Shown one piece after another: positions 26,306 through 37,497 of a DNA stretch of 64,000 nt. Positions within the stretch are counted from its first letter, which is position 1; every line of letters begins with the position of its first letter. Position numbers and translations under genes: made by a program. Where the stretch lies: contig JAIPEE010000012.1 of NCBI GenBank assembly GCA_021737275.1, positions 22,680 to 86,679 on the forward strand, given 5' to 3'. The DNA is from Desulfobacterales bacterium. GTDB lineage: Bacteria; Desulfobacterota; Desulfobacteria; Desulfobacterales; JAIPEE01. A model generated the notes under the pieces. That model did not search any database. It was not told the DNA's origin and worked only from the letters and a program-made list of their open reading frames with translations.

Positions 26306-26737
26306 TTACAGGGTATACAACGTGCTGCCGCCGATAGCCCGAACACCCTTTTCCTCAAGCAGTTTGAGAGCGTCATCTATCTGATCAAATCTGAATATCA
26401 TCACTGCATTATCACCGCTGTTACGTACAAATGCATACATATATTCAACATTGATACCAGCTTCAAATAAAAGCTGAAGGATATCATTGAGTCCGCCGGG
26501 CCTGTCTTCAACCTCTACAGCGGCAACCCTGTTTTTCCCAACAGTAAACCCGTGATTTTTAAGGGTTGTCTCCGCTTTTTCAATATCATCAACAATCAGT
26601 CTCAACACTCCGAAATCAGAAGTATCTGCCAGTGAAAGCGCTCTGATATTAATACTGTTTTCAGAAAGGATCGAGGTAACTTCAGCCAGTCGTCCGGCCG
26701 TGTTTTCAAGAAAAACAGATATCTGTTCTACATGCAT
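26306..26737 (-). CDS. Tandem ACT-domain amino-acid-binding protein
   Basis: 143 residues from ATG 26737, which has GGGAGG 6 bases upstream; an earlier ATG would overlap the ligase gene. There are two ACT domains: first [20 protein letters not shown] to about residue 70, second [20 protein letters not shown] to the end. Each has the small-residue turn (AGRL, PGGL) that binds amino acids at dimer interfaces. Genes of this type commonly follow phenylacetate-CoA ligase in anaerobes. Sensing of an aromatic amino acid such as phenylalanine is likely, by inference. Confidence 0.9.
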   Translation of the reverse strand: MHVEQISVFLENTAGRLAEVTSILSENSINIRALSLADTSDFGVLRLIVDDIEKAETTLKNHGFTVGKNRVAAVEVEDRPGGLNDILQLLFEAGINVEYMYAFVRNSGDNAVMIFRFDQIDDALKLLEEKGVRAIGGSTLYTL

Positions 26738-26762
26738 ATTTGGCCTCCCGTTTATATCAAAA

Positions 26763-28073
26763 TCAGATCTTGCGATTATCAATCACGCGTATAGCTTTAC
26801 CCTCACTTCTTTCAATAGCCTTTGGCTCTACAAGCTTAACCTTTGCAGATACACCAAGAAGATCTTTGATATTTTTTTCTATGTTTCGCTCCATATCCTG
26901 AAGCTGTTTTACTTCATCTGAAAAAATCCCCTCACCTACTTCAACCCTGACCGTAAGTTTGTCCAGATTATCCACCCGGTCAACGACCAGCTGATAGTGC
27001 GGTTCAACACCACTCATCTCCATCAGAACACTTTCAATCTGTGATGGAAACACATTTACACCGCGAATAATCAGCATATCATCACTTCTTCCGGTCACAC
27101 GATTCATTCTGACATGTGTTCTTCCGCAAACACACGGCTCCGGATTAAGAGATGTAATATCGCGGGTACGATACCTGATAATCGGAAAGGCTTCCTTGGT
27201 TATAGAAGTAAAAACAAGCTCCCCGGTTTCACCGTAAGGAAGCGTTTCTCCTGTTTCAGGATTAATGATTTCAGGTATGAAATGATCTTCAAAAATATGC
27301 AGTCCCTGCTGAGCTTCATGGCACTCAATGGCAACACCCGGTCCCATGACTTCACTCAGGCCGTAGATATCAACAGCAACAATATTAAGTTTTTTTTCAA
27401 TTTCATGTCGCATATTTTCAGACCAGGGTTCAGCACCGAATATACCGAATTTGAAATTAAGATTTTCAAAGGAAACACCCATTTCAGCTGCAACTTCTGC
27501 AAGATGAAGGGTGTAAGACGGAGTGGCAGTTAAAATAGTCGGACCAAAGTCCTTCATAATAACAATCTGTCTTTTTGTATTTCCGCCTGAAACCGGAATA
27601 ACAGAGGCGCCCAGTCTTTCTGCCCCATAATGCACGCCCAGACCGCCTGTAAAAAGACCGTAGCCATAAGCATTGTGAATCATATCGCCACGTGTTGCAC
27701 CACCGGCTGCAAGAGATCTGGCCATCAACATTGACCACGTCTGAACATCCCTTGCGGTGTAACCAACAACAGTGGGTTGGCCGGTTGTGCCCGAAGAGGC
27801 ATGAATTCTGACAACATTTTCCATGGGTGTTGCAAACATACCAAACGGGTAATTATCTCGTAGATCCTGTTTTGTGGTAAAAGGAAGACGCTTTAAATCA
27901 TTAAGGGACTTGATATCGGTGGGTTTAAGACCGGCTTCAGCAATTTTTTTCTGATAAAACGGGACGGTTGCACATACCCGTTCTATAGTTGCCTGAAGCC
28001 GTCTTGCCTGTATTGCTTCAAGAGCCTCTCTGGGCATAGTTTCAAATTCAATATCGTAAATCATTCCGGACAA
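26763..28073 (-). CDS. paaK: Phenylacetate-CoA ligase
   Basis: 436 residues, normal for PaaK. The adenylate-forming core motifs are [15 protein letters not shown] (ATP loop), [15 protein letters not shown] and [11 protein letters not shown] cysteine-containing [21 protein letters not shown] region leads into the C-terminal domain [16 protein letters not shown]. The enzyme makes phenylacetyl-CoA from phenylacetate, ATP and CoA. In sulfate reducers and archaea it often works with indolepyruvate oxidoreductase in aromatic amino acid turnover. AAGGAG lies upstream. It is co-oriented with the ACT protein. A perfect 8-bp inverted repeat lies about 75 bases upstream. Confidence 0.95.
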   Translation of the reverse strand: MSGMIYDIEFETMPREALEAIQARRLQATIERVCATVPFYQKKIAEAGLKPTDIKSLNDLKRLPFTTKQDLRDNYPFGMFATPMENVVRIHASSGTTGQPTVVGYTARDVQTWSMLMARSLAAGGATRGDMIHNAYGYGLFTGGLGVHYGAERLGASVIPVSGGNTKRQIVIMKDFGPTILTATPSYTLHLAEVAAEMGVSFENLNFKFGIFGAEPWSENMRHEIEKKLNIVAVDIYGLSEVMGPGVAIECHEAQQGLHIFEDHFIPEIINPETGETLPYGETGELVFTSITKEAFPIIRYRTRDITSLNPEPCVCGRTHVRMNRVTGRSDDMLIIRGVNVFPSQIESVLMEMSGVEPHYQLVVDRVDNLDKLTVRVEVGEGIFSDEVKQLQDMERNIEKNIKDLLGVSAKVKLVEPKAIERSEGKAIRVIDNRKI

Positions 28074-28147
28074 CTCCTTGATTCTGTTCTTTTAGCTGTA
28101 TTGATGTAACAGGATGTTTGGTATTAACATAAAAAAACAAATAGATG

Positions 28148-28166
28148 TTATATCCACCGGATATAA
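28148..28166. promoter_or_regulatory. Perfect inverted repeat upstream of paaK
   Basis: TTATATCC, a three-base spacer, then GGATATAA. The dyad lies 75 bases before the paaK start in a gap of about 166 bases that must hold its promoter. Its size fits a small operator or a short hairpin. No regulator gene is adjacent to identify it. Confidence 0.35.
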
Positions 28167-28239
28167 ATTTCAATAAAAAAAGGGATTCGGCAACACTGAC
28201 ACCGTTTTTTTGTCATTGTTTTAACCGGTTACCTGACTG

Positions 28240-30318
<2,079 letters not shown>

Positions 30319-30325
30319 TTATCCG

Positions 30326-32950
30326 TCAGCAGCTGCCTTTAGTCTTTTCCTGTAAATCACTCAGACAATTCATCGCTTCGAGCGGTGTCATCTTGAGAAT
30401 TTCAAGGTTTTTCAGTTTATCAATTATTAACGTTTGTGGTGAACTGAACAGTTCAATCTGCTCATGTACCTTAGGTCTTGCAACCGTTTCCAGTATTTCA
30501 TGGACAGCCGTTTTGATGTGCCGGCCTTCATTTTCAATATCAAACATAATCTTTTTGGCCCGCGTAATAACATCATCGGGTATGCCGGCCAGTCTGGCAA
30601 CCTGTATACCATAGCTCCTGTTTGTTCCACCAGGAATAAGTTTTCGTAGAAATATTATCTCATCGTTCCACTCTTTTACGGCAATATTAAAATTTTTAAC
30701 ACGCGCCTTTTTCTCTTCCAGTTCAGTAAGCTCATGATAATGGGTAGCAAAAAGCGTTTTTACGCCAGTATTATTTTTATCATGAAGATACTCGGCAACG
30801 GCCCATGCAATGCTAAGGCCGTCATATGTACTGGTTCCCCGGCCAATCTCATCCATAATGACGAGGCTTCGGGCGGTGGCGTTATTCAAAATATTAGCTG
30901 TTTCCTGCATTTCCACCATAAAAGTACTCTGGCCTTGAGATAAATTATCCAGCGCCCCCACTCGTGTAAAAATCCGGTCCGTAATTGAAACGTCCGCTTT
31001 TTCCGCCGGTACAAAAGAACCCATCTGAGCCATAACAACCAGAAGCGCAACTTGCCTGAGCATGGTAGATTTACCTGCCATATTCGGGCCGGTAATAACC
31101 AGCACCTGGTTCTCATCATTATCAAGGTTTATGGTATTGGGAACAAAACGTTCGCCGGATATCAGTTTTTCCACTACAGGATGGCGGCCGTCATCCAGGT
31201 TGATTCTGCCGTCCTCGTTAATTTTCGGCCTGTTATAATCATTTTGTTCTGATACTTCACCAAGGCTCAAAAGACAATCCAGCCGTGCGAGAAATGCGGC
31301 TGCATCCTGAATATCCGTATTATTTTCAATTACCATTTCCCGGATATCATTAAAAATCCGGCTTTCGAGCCGGGTCCGTTTATCTTCAGCGCCCAGAATC
31401 TTCAGCTCAAAGGATTTCAACTCGTCCGTTATATAGCGTTCGGCATTAACAAGTGTCTGTTTCCTGACATAATCAGGCGGAACAGATGAAGCTTGTGCCT
31501 TGGGTACTTCAATATAATATCCGAAAACCTTGTTATATTTCACCTTCAGAGACTTTATGCCCGTGGCTGATTTTTCATCAACTTCAAGCTTTGCAAGAAA
31601 GCCCTTGCCATCACGGCTGATCTGAATCAGCTCGTCCAGCTCGGCATTAAACCCGGTTTTAATGATGCCGCCTTCATTTATAGTCGGTGGCGCATCTTCA
31701 CGAATTGAATTTTCAATGAGGTCCGCCAGTTCAATCAGGTTCTCCCGGTGCAGATCGCCCTGAAAAAGATCAGCCTTCAGCTCTTTAAGTAAATCACATA
31801 TCGGTGAAATGGCCTGTATGGATTTTTTCAACGCAACCAGATCCCTGGCGTTGGCATGACCCATGGTTATCTTGCTGCCCAAACGTTCAAGGTCATAAAC
31901 ATTTTTTAGCAGATCAATCAGTGAATCTCGTTGCGGGGTATTGTTTTTTGCCTCTTCAACCGCATCCAGACGGCGTGAAATCTCATCAATATCAAGCAGC
32001 GGATATCTGACCCAGTGATTTAATAATCGGCCGCCCATGGCTGTTGTGGTGTGGTCAAGGACACCAATGAGCGTTCCCTTCCGGGTTCCTGTTCTGATAT
32101 TTTTAACCAGCTCAAGATTCCGGCTGCTTAAATCATCTACCAGCAGGTACTGATCCAGAGGATATGTCTCAATTTTTGATATGTGTTTGATTTGCTGTTT
32201 CTGGGTTTCCTGAATATAACTCAGTAAAGATCCGGCTGCCCGTGTTCCGGCGTTAAAAGCTTCACACCCGAAACCTTCAAGAGATAATGTTTTAAACTGT
32301 TCCAGAAGTCTCTCGCGGGACCGGCTGTATTCAAATGTCCGATTTTCAAGAAAAGAGACGGCTTTGTCCGTCAGCAGGTCAAAAAGGGGTTTGAGTTTCT
32401 CATCTTCTTTGGCGGTTTCAGAAAAAAGGATCTCACTGGGATCAATCCGTAATACTTCATCAAAAATTCTCTGTATATCTTCAGTCTCTGCTATTTTAAA
32501 TGTGCCGGTTGATATATCAATGTAGGAGAGGCCGGTTCTGCCGTTATCCCGAAACACAGAAAGAAGAAAATTGTTTTTCCTGGCATCAAGGAGCTCGTTT
32601 TCAAATATCATTCCCGGTGTAACAACCCGGATAACATCGCGTTTAACCAGACCTTTAGCTGTAGCCGGGTCTTCGACCTGATCACAGATTGCTACTTTAT
32701 ATCCATTGTCAATAAGACGGGAGATATAACCCTGGGCTGCTCTGTACGGGAATCCGCACATGGGTACGGGAATGGAATTATTTTTATTTCTTGACGTCAG
32801 TGTTATCTCAAGAACACGGGATGCCACCTCGGCATCCTCAAAAAACATCTCATAAAAATCTCCCATCCGATAAAACAAAATAGCATCCTTATATTTATCT
32901 TTAATAGACAAATACTGCTTTATCATGGGGGTAGCTTTAGATTTCGTCAT
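30326..32950 (-). CDS. mutS: DNA mismatch repair protein MutS
   Basis: 874 residues, full length. The mismatch-binding domain starts TPMIKQYLSIKDKYKDAILFYRMGDFYEMFFEDA, with the conserved F-x-E wedge in DFYEMF. Connector, lever and clamp domains follow. The ATPase carries Walker A GPNMAGKSTMLRQVA, Walker B VIMDEIGRGTSTYDG and H in FATHYHEL. A short helix-turn-helix and C-terminal tail (MTPLEAMNCLSDLQEKTKG) closes it. It recognises mismatches and recruits MutL, which is not in the window. It sits in a long minus-strand run, between the LapA-type gene and the amidase. Confidence 0.97.
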   Translation of the reverse strand: MTKSKATPMIKQYLSIKDKYKDAILFYRMGDFYEMFFEDAEVASRVLEITLTSRNKNNSIPVPMCGFPYRAAQGYISRLIDNGYKVAICDQVEDPATAKGLVKRDVIRVVTPGMIFENELLDARKNNFLLSVFRDNGRTGLSYIDISTGTFKIAETEDIQRIFDEVLRIDPSEILFSETAKEDEKLKPLFDLLTDKAVSFLENRTFEYSRSRERLLEQFKTLSLEGFGCEAFNAGTRAAGSLLSYIQETQKQQIKHISKIETYPLDQYLLVDDLSSRNLELVKNIRTGTRKGTLIGVLDHTTTAMGGRLLNHWVRYPLLDIDEISRRLDAVEEAKNNTPQRDSLIDLLKNVYDLERLGSKITMGHANARDLVALKKSIQAISPICDLLKELKADLFQGDLHRENLIELADLIENSIREDAPPTINEGGIIKTGFNAELDELIQISRDGKGFLAKLEVDEKSATGIKSLKVKYNKVFGYYIEVPKAQASSVPPDYVRKQTLVNAERYITDELKSFELKILGAEDKRTRLESRIFNDIREMVIENNTDIQDAAAFLARLDCLLSLGEVSEQNDYNRPKINEDGRINLDDGRHPVVEKLISGERFVPNTINLDNDENQVLVITGPNMAGKSTMLRQVALLVVMAQMGSFVPAEKADVSITDRIFTRVGALDNLSQGQSTFMVEMQETANILNNATARSLVIMDEIGRGTSTYDGLSIAWAVAEYLHDKNNTGVKTLFATHYHELTELEEKKARVKNFNIAVKEWNDEIIFLRKLIPGGTNRSYGIQVARLAGIPDDVITRAKKIMFDIENEGRHIKTAVHEILETVARPKVHEQIELFSSPQTLIIDKLKNLEILKMTPLEAMNCLSDLQEKTKGSC

Positions 32951-32992
32951 ACGTTATAGAACAACAAATATAATATTATCCTTCATGTAAAA

Positions 32993-33409
32993 CTATTCTA
33001 TTTTTTCAGGATCTTCTTTAGGTGTTTCAGTTGTATCAGCGTCAGAAGAAGGTGCCATTTCAATAACATCCTGAGATGCGGCTTCTTCAGCAACTTCTGA
33101 ACCGGATGCCGTATCATCCTGTGCGGTCGGCTGGGCAACTGCCAATACTGAGTCATATTGAGCCTGAAGAATTTTAATTTTCTTTTTAAGTTTAAGCCGG
33201 GAAGTCATGTTCAACAGATAAGCAACAATCAAACCGGCGGCAAAACAGATTAAAAGCCAATATCCGATAAAAAGTGCCTTTGTTTCAAAATGTTTTATTA
33301 TATCAAGAGATATCGCTTGTTGTGTGCTGAAAAATTCAATGTTCTGATAGCCGATAAGTACCAGTAAAACAAAAATGATGATCCAAAAGCCGACTTTCAG
33401 TTTTTTCAT
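32993..33409 (-). CDS. LapA-domain (DUF1049) inner-membrane protein
   Basis: 138 residues with two membrane helices (VGFWIIIFVLLVLIGYQNIEFF and FIGYWLLICFAAGLIVAYLL). The first carries the QN(IE) pattern typical of LapA/YciS proteins, which in E. coli assist lipopolysaccharide assembly control. A basic coiled-coil segment follows (LKLKKKIKILQAQYDSVL). The last 50 residues are acidic and low complexity (EVAEEAASQDVIEMAPSSD), unlike the short E. coli protein. AAGGAGAAAATA precedes the ATG. It lies 11 bases downstream of the HIT gene. Confidence 0.78.
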   Translation of the reverse strand: MKKLKVGFWIIIFVLLVLIGYQNIEFFSTQQAISLDIIKHFETKALFIGYWLLICFAAGLIVAYLLNMTSRLKLKKKIKILQAQYDSVLAVAQPTAQDDTASGSEVAEEAASQDVIEMAPSSDADTTETPKEDPEKIE

Positions 33410-33420
33410 TATTTTCTCCT

Positions 33421-33912
33421 TTATTTTAAGTCACTTATATCAACTTTATCAAAGTATGGTTTTAAGTTATTAAATGTCTCTTTAAGGTGTTCGGGAATCA
33501 CACGGACATCTGCAAAAACGGATAATGCATTAACGTCACCATACCACCTGGGTACAATATGAAAATGAAGATGTTCTTCGACACCGGCACCGGCGACTTT
33601 TCCAAGATTAAGCCCGACATTGAAACCGTCAGGTTTCATCGATTCCTTTATGATGCCAACTGCCTTTTCAATCGTCATCATCAGGGTTTTCATCTCGTTG
33701 CCGTCAAGTTCATCAAGCGACGCAATATGTCTGACAGGTGCAACAAGCAGATGGCCGTTTATATAAGGATATTTATTCATAACAACCATCGAGATATCAC
33801 CCTTGAACAGGGTTAGCGCATCATGTGTTGTCACGGCATTGCAAAAGACACACCCCGGCTCTTTATCACCGAGAATGTAATCGATCCGCCATGGAGCCCA
33901 CATGGTTTTCAT
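33421..33912 (-). CDS. HIT-family nucleotide hydrolase/transferase
   Basis: 163 residues from ATG 33912 (AAAGGA 6-7 bases upstream); an in-frame ATG at 33954 lacks a site. It begins MWAPWRIDYILG, the usual opening of the Ap4A-phosphorylase-like HIT subgroup, with CVFCNA as half of the zinc site. The histidine triad EEHLHFHIVPRW gives the catalytic H-x-H-x-H. Members hydrolyse or phosphorolyse diadenosine polyphosphates and AMP derivatives in the cytoplasm. It sits between the UPF0280 and LapA genes in the same operon-like block. Confidence 0.9.
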   Translation of the reverse strand: MKTMWAPWRIDYILGDKEPGCVFCNAVTTHDALTLFKGDISMVVMNKYPYINGHLLVAPVRHIASLDELDGNEMKTLMMTIEKAVGIIKESMKPDGFNVGLNLGKVAGAGVEEHLHFHIVPRWYGDVNALSVFADVRVIPEHLKETFNNLKPYFDKVDISDLK

Positions 33913-34013
33913 AAATAATCCTTTATCTTTGTATGATACTGCAGATATTCTCATACCTCAGCATATTTTAACTATATATTGTACCTTTTTAGCTTGCAAA
34001 ACACAACATCTTT

Positions 34014-34748
34014 TTACTGATTTCCTATTGGAACCAGCTCTACATTGCCCCACAGGCCGATCTCATCTCCGGATATAATGAGGATGCCGTCAACACCTTC
34101 AATACTTGTCCCGAATTCAACTGCAGCCTGAATATCCGTTTTTGTTTTCACATGATTTCCAATTGAGGTGGCTGCAGCGTCCGCAAGAGAACATGATTCT
34201 GAAATGACACAAACCGCATCTGCCCGACCCAGGCTTAATGAGTGGCCTATGGTGCCGGATGAGGTACAAACCGCTACAGGGTTTTTGTCGCTTTTAATAA
34301 TGATACCAATCTTCATACTTAAAGGAGACGCACCGGCATAGATGCCGACAGTCAGGGGTTTATCGGTTTTGATAAAAAGATCACCACCATTTTCAACAAT
34401 AATTTCATCAGAACTTTTAAGAAGTGCCTTTCCGACATATTCAGCCATAGCACCGGCTACGGCAGCCATGGGCCCGACACCTGACCGCTGTCCGGCTTCA
34501 GCCATGTCTGTTATAATTTGAGCCTCAGGTGTGTTGATCTGCCAGGGAACAAGTGTTTTTTGAAATCCGGGATACCGGCTGATATAGTTTTCAATATATC
34601 CTCTGTATTGCAGAATCAGATCCTTTGCCAGAACGTCAAGCACCGCTTTCGCATAAATAGAGAGATCGGTCTCCTGAACAACAACATTAAAAGGAACAAG
34701 ATTTTTTTTGGGTGTAATTAGGTGACGGTATGTTCTCTCTTCAGTCAT
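34014..34748 (-). CDS. UPF0280 family protein
   Basis: 244 residues that match the UPF0280 family, distantly related to the ApbE-type flavin transferase fold: EERTYR at the start, GPMAAVAGAMAEYVGKALL in the middle and a late ADAVCVISESCSLADAAATSIGN. The GxMAAVAGA glycine loop and ADAAAT resemble the FAD-binding and metal-binding segments of ApbE, so a role in flavin attachment is possible but not established. The family is common in sulfate reducers and methanogens. It starts 9 bases after the dGTPase-like gene without a clear ribosome binding site, suggesting coupling. Confidence 0.82.
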   Translation of the reverse strand: MTEERTYRHLITPKKNLVPFNVVVQETDLSIYAKAVLDVLAKDLILQYRGYIENYISRYPGFQKTLVPWQINTPEAQIITDMAEAGQRSGVGPMAAVAGAMAEYVGKALLKSSDEIIVENGGDLFIKTDKPLTVGIYAGASPLSMKIGIIIKSDKNPVAVCTSSGTIGHSLSLGRADAVCVISESCSLADAAATSIGNHVKTKTDIQAAVEFGTSIEGVDGILIISGDEIGLWGNVELVPIGNQ

Positions 34749-34757
34749 AATTATTAT

Positions 34758-35927
34758 TTAGCAGACTATCGGTTGAGGTCTCATATTTTCAGGAAACTGT
34801 CTGAGAAAATAATGGTCTGTCATACCGGCAATAAAATCTCTGACAATTTCTGCAGAAGAGAACATTTCCGTATATAGTTCAGACATATTACCTAAAAAAC
34901 CGGTAAAAATAACTGAAGAACGGTTTTCTTTTTCAAGATCTTCAAAAAACTTTTCGAAAAGTATTCCAAACAGCTGTTTAATTGCTGATGTATATTTTTT
35001 TATCTCGGCGTTCAGGTAGATGCGCTCCATATTAAACAGTTTTAATTTTTTCAACGCATCGGATACTTCAGGACTGAAAGCGATACTGATCTTTCTATAA
35101 CTGTTCCGGATCACATCCGTTACCAGTGTGTAAACAATCTTCCCATTTGTATTCCCCAGAATATCAACACAATCTTCAGGCAAATCCGACCGCTTGATAA
35201 TATTCAAGCGAATGGCATCTTCAATGTCCCGCCCGATATAACTAATCGTATCAGCCATACGAACGACACAACCCTCCATAGTCATAGGAACAAGTGCTGT
35301 TGCAGGTGACGCTTTTTTAGCTTCCATCAGTCTGTCAAAATCTTCAAAAGATTTATCTCTTTCGGGCTTAAGCATCTGATTATGCACCTCACCATCATGA
35401 CACAGGATACCATCCAGTGTCTGAAGACAGAGGTTCCACCCCCTGCCGTCTCTCTCAACCCGGTCAAGAAACTGAACACTCTGAACATTATGAAGAAAGT
35501 AACCGATACCGTGTGACCTGCAAAGCTCCGAAAGGAAACGTTCACCGTCATGCCCAAAAGGTGTATGTCCGATATCATGCCCCAATGCAATCGCCTCAAT
35601 AAGATCTTCATTCAGACCGAGAAAACGACCGATAGTACGAGCGATTTTGGAAACAAACTGAACATGTAGAACGCGATGTGTAATATGGTCATGCTCAATC
35701 AGTGAAAACACCTGCGTTTTGTCAATATAACGGGTGTAGGCCATGGAGTGCATAACCCTGTCAGTATCAATGGCATATGCCTGACGATAGTCGGATTCCA
35801 GACGGTCGTCATTCAGGCGCCGCTGCGCATCATGACTGAAAGCCGCCAGCGGATTAAAAATATTTTCTTCCCGCCTGTTCAGTGCAACGGTAATTTCATT
35901 TAAAACAGCGTCTTCAAATTTCTCCAT
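34758..35927 (-). CDS. Deoxyguanosinetriphosphate triphosphohydrolase-like protein
   Basis: 389 residues of the dGTPase-like HD family. The metal-binding HD motif is visible as THRVLHVQFVSKIART, ALGHDIGHTPFGHDGE and later MADTISYIGRDIEDA, giving H..HD..D. Family opening ENIFNPLAAFSHDAQRR and DYRQAYAIDTDRVMHS are also clear. It cleaves dNTPs to deoxynucleosides and triphosphate, controlling dNTP pools. Its start overlaps the end of the ATP-grasp gene by 14 bases. Substrate preference within dNTPs cannot be told from sequence. Confidence 0.9.
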   Translation of the reverse strand: MEKFEDAVLNEITVALNRREENIFNPLAAFSHDAQRRLNDDRLESDYRQAYAIDTDRVMHSMAYTRYIDKTQVFSLIEHDHITHRVLHVQFVSKIARTIGRFLGLNEDLIEAIALGHDIGHTPFGHDGERFLSELCRSHGIGYFLHNVQSVQFLDRVERDGRGWNLCLQTLDGILCHDGEVHNQMLKPERDKSFEDFDRLMEAKKASPATALVPMTMEGCVVRMADTISYIGRDIEDAIRLNIIKRSDLPEDCVDILGNTNGKIVYTLVTDVIRNSYRKISIAFSPEVSDALKKLKLFNMERIYLNAEIKKYTSAIKQLFGILFEKFFEDLEKENRSSVIFTGFLGNMSELYTEMFSSAEIVRDFIAGMTDHYFLRQFPENMRPQPIVC

Positions 35928-36699
35928 TTTGGATCATCTTTTCCATAAGTTTCAGATAATCTATACCGGCTTGCCGGAACCCTTCTTTTCCATACTTCAT
36001 ATTTGCTTCAAGGATATAAAACTGTCCGTCATGCTCACATATATCGATTCCCACATCGTCCCATCGGCACAATGCTGATGCTTTCACGGCAAGTGCTATG
36101 GCTTTTTCCGGTAGTGGCTCAAAAGATATGGCGGCACCGGCACCGACATTTGTCCTGAATTCACCGGGCGCTGCAATTTTCCAATATGCATGAACAGCCC
36201 TGTTCCCGATTATCACAACCCGCATATCCCGATCCATCGGCAGGTATTCCTGAATATAGGCGACATGCGTCATGCCACAATACGCATCGAGATCCTTTCC
36301 GTTTTGAACAAGAAAAACACCCTGTCCCAGTGCCGACCCCCTGGGGATTTTAGCAATAAACGGATAGCTGAAATATTGAAGAATTAATCCTTTTTGCCGG
36401 TCACCATAAAAAACCCTGGTCCGTGGATGTGAAATACCGGCCAGATTAAAGAGTGCCGTCTGCTTGATCTTATCCTGCACACATTTATAGGTATGATATG
36501 ATGGAAACGTTTTTTTCCCGACAGCATCAAACAGGTCGGCATAAAATGTTGTCGGGTAATAGATCTTATCCGCTGCCCGGATTAAGTCTGCCTCCTGCGC
36601 AGAGTAAGCGCCAAAATTTGTTTTTACCCCAAGCGTCAGAACATTACTGCAGCCCCGAAGCCTTGATTCAAGCGCAATGACTTTGTTCATTTCCATCAT
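35914..36699 (-). CDS. RimK-like ATP-grasp protein
   Basis: 261 residues with an ATP-grasp domain: FIAKIPRGSALGQGVFLV (ATP-binding lysine and glycine loop), IQEYLPMDRDMRVVIIG, AYWKIAAPGEFRTNVGAGA and the metal site VGIDICEHDGQFYILEANMKYG. The RTNVGAGA and E.N motifs are those of RimK/LysX-type enzymes, which join an acidic amino acid to an amine acceptor through an acyl phosphate. The N-terminal 100 residues form the pre-ATP-grasp domain. The acceptor is unknown. It is translationally coupled to the dGTPase-like gene. Confidence 0.87.
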   Translation of the reverse strand: MMEMNKVIALESRLRGCSNVLTLGVKTNFGAYSAQEADLIRAADKIYYPTTFYADLFDAVGKKTFPSYHTYKCVQDKIKQTALFNLAGISHPRTRVFYGDRQKGLILQYFSYPFIAKIPRGSALGQGVFLVQNGKDLDAYCGMTHVAYIQEYLPMDRDMRVVIIGNRAVHAYWKIAAPGEFRTNVGAGAAISFEPLPEKAIALAVKASALCRWDDVGIDICEHDGQFYILEANMKYGKEGFRQAGIDYLKLMEKMIQNGEI

Positions 36700-36723
36700 A
36701 GTAAATCAAAATCTTATAATTAT

Positions 36724-37494
36724 TTAATTTTCAAAAACAGCTGCTTCCGGTTGTTCAACAATAAAAACCGAATCAGATACTGATGCATTGGGCCAATATC
36801 TGTCAACCTGAATCCGAAACAAATTTCCATTATCATCTGATATGGCAATGATCCCCGGAAGGCCAAACCCATCAAAAACACTGTTTTTTTCAAATTGAAC
36901 TCTGTAGCGTAAAGCATCATCCCTGCCGAACATTTCAATCTTACGGGGTGTCATTTTATCCGATTCAAAATATATTTTTTCAAGAAGGCGCGTTCTGCCG
37001 CTTAATATCAAAATTTCACTATCCGGTTCAAACGTCGCTGAATAATGGTCCCGAACCGGTATCCGTCCTGAAAAAAGAAGCAAAACATCTTCAAAACTGA
37101 TTGGAATAGATATCAACCGTTTCAAAATACCACTGGAGACGGTTTTTTCATAAAACTGTTGATCCGTATGGGATAAGAAATAAAAGCGGTTTCCATCACT
37201 GGCGGCTGTAGCAAGAGGCTTTCCTGAAACATCAAAAATATTCATTCTTATTCTGTCAGGGTTTGAAACCGCCCATGCAAATCTTGAACTCAGGTAAAAA
37301 TCCGCATTAATAATTTTCACATTGCCGATACCCTTAATGGAAAGAAGGCCAACATTCATTTTTTTTATGGCGTCAAGGGATTGTTGTGCATCTTCGCCGA
37401 TATAAAGGGTATACGGTTTTTCTTTGAAACTTGCACATGAAGAAAAAAAGATGACGGATACAATCAGTACAACCGGCCAGACAGCAGCTTTCAT
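36724..37494 (-). CDS. LolB/DUF4292-like outer-membrane lipoprotein
   Basis: 256 residues with a lipoprotein signal (VWPVVLIVSVIFFSSCAS; lipid-bearing Cys near 20). The rest is beta-rich with the pattern of LolA/LolB-like lipid-binding barrels: IKGIGNVKIINADFYLSSRF, NPDRIRMNIFDVSGKPLATAASDGNRFYFLS and a late ALRYRVQFEKNSVFDGFGLPGIIAI. It probably sits in the outer membrane and takes part in lipoprotein or lipid insertion. It follows the TPR-LysM lipoprotein gene by 3 bases. Family assignment is by fold pattern, so moderate. Confidence 0.72.
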   Translation of the reverse strand: MKAAVWPVVLIVSVIFFSSCASFKEKPYTLYIGEDAQQSLDAIKKMNVGLLSIKGIGNVKIINADFYLSSRFAWAVSNPDRIRMNIFDVSGKPLATAASDGNRFYFLSHTDQQFYEKTVSSGILKRLISIPISFEDVLLLFSGRIPVRDHYSATFEPDSEILILSGRTRLLEKIYFESDKMTPRKIEMFGRDDALRYRVQFEKNSVFDGFGLPGIIAISDDNGNLFRIQVDRYWPNASVSDSVFIVEQPEAAVFEN

Positions 37495-37497
37495 GAA

